Shown here: positions 5,099-5,114 of the stretch, piece after piece
How the letters are laid out: each line of letters starts with the position of its first letter
How positions within the stretch are numbered: the first letter of the stretch is position 1
NCBI GenBank assembly: GCA_027031505.1
Contig: JALVQH010000172.1
Location: 1 to 5,114, forward strand
Direction of reading: 5' to 3'
Source of the DNA: Campylobacteraceae bacterium
Lineage (GTDB): Bacteria; Campylobacterota; Campylobacteria; Campylobacterales; Sulfurovaceae
Length of the DNA: 5,114 nucleotides
Notes under the pieces: model-generated
The model's database searches: none
What the model saw: only the letters and a program-made list of their open reading frames with translations
What the model was told of the DNA's origin: nothing
Made by a program: the position numbers and the translations under genes

Positions 5099-5114
5099 AT
5101 GCGACGTCTTATCG
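5099..5114 (+). CDS. Start of a downstream gene (first five codons only)
   Basis: ATG at 5099 begins M-R-R-L-I and runs off the right edge. GGAGGA at 5081-5086 could be its ribosome site, although about 12 nt away, which is rather long. An in-frame ATG at 5078 is an alternative start but has no ribosome site of its own. A plausible promoter lies upstream at 5020-5048. The basic start could be that of a signal peptide or a cytoplasmic protein; nothing more can be said. Confidence 0.45.

Overview
The window reads as a chromosomal segment from a free-living Campylobacterota (epsilonproteobacterial) bacterium, something like Sulfurimonas, Sulfuricurvum or Sulfurovum. This placement is an inference. 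It rests on the style of the proteins (a Cache-type sensor kinase with an HQWRQP H-box, an orphan PhnD-family binding protein, tandem small heat-shock proteins, a Tyr/Arg/His-rich hypothetical), on promoters made of a strong -10 behind T-rich DNA with a poor -35, and on the absence of any recognisable CIRCE-type operator in front of the heat-shock genes. No mobile element, RNA gene, CRISPR array or phage gene is visible.

Left part (1-2962, all + strand): the C-terminal part of a Tyr/Arg/His-rich hypothetical protein runs in from the left edge and stops at 441. After an 83-bp gap with a good extended -10 promoter comes a two-component operon: an OmpR/PhoB-type response regulator (525-1193), then a membrane-bound histidine kinase with a periplasmic double-Cache sensor region (1190-2962). 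The two genes share a 4-bp ATGA stop/start overlap.

Middle (2947-3912, - strand): a secreted PhnD-family periplasmic substrate-binding protein is convergent with the kinase, and the two coding regions overlap tail to tail by 16 bp. No ABC permease or ATPase gene is in view, so the protein may be an accessory ligand-binding component for signalling rather than for transport. That is a hypothesis only.

Right part (3913-5114, + strand): a 153-bp divergent intergenic region holds the leftward PhnD promoter, a long A/T tract, a perfect inverted repeat and a nested hairpin that ends at the Shine-Dalgarno of the first of two tandem Hsp20 (small heat-shock protein) genes, 4066-4506 and 4518-4943. 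The two Hsp20 proteins are clearly diverged from each other, and their 11-bp spacing with a strong ribosome site points to one operon. A further promoter and the first codons of another + strand gene lie at the right edge.

The most interesting feature is the structured leader in front of the first hsp20, a candidate RNA thermometer or operator. Next is the possible three-component sensory arrangement of regulator, Cache kinase and orphan PhnD protein.
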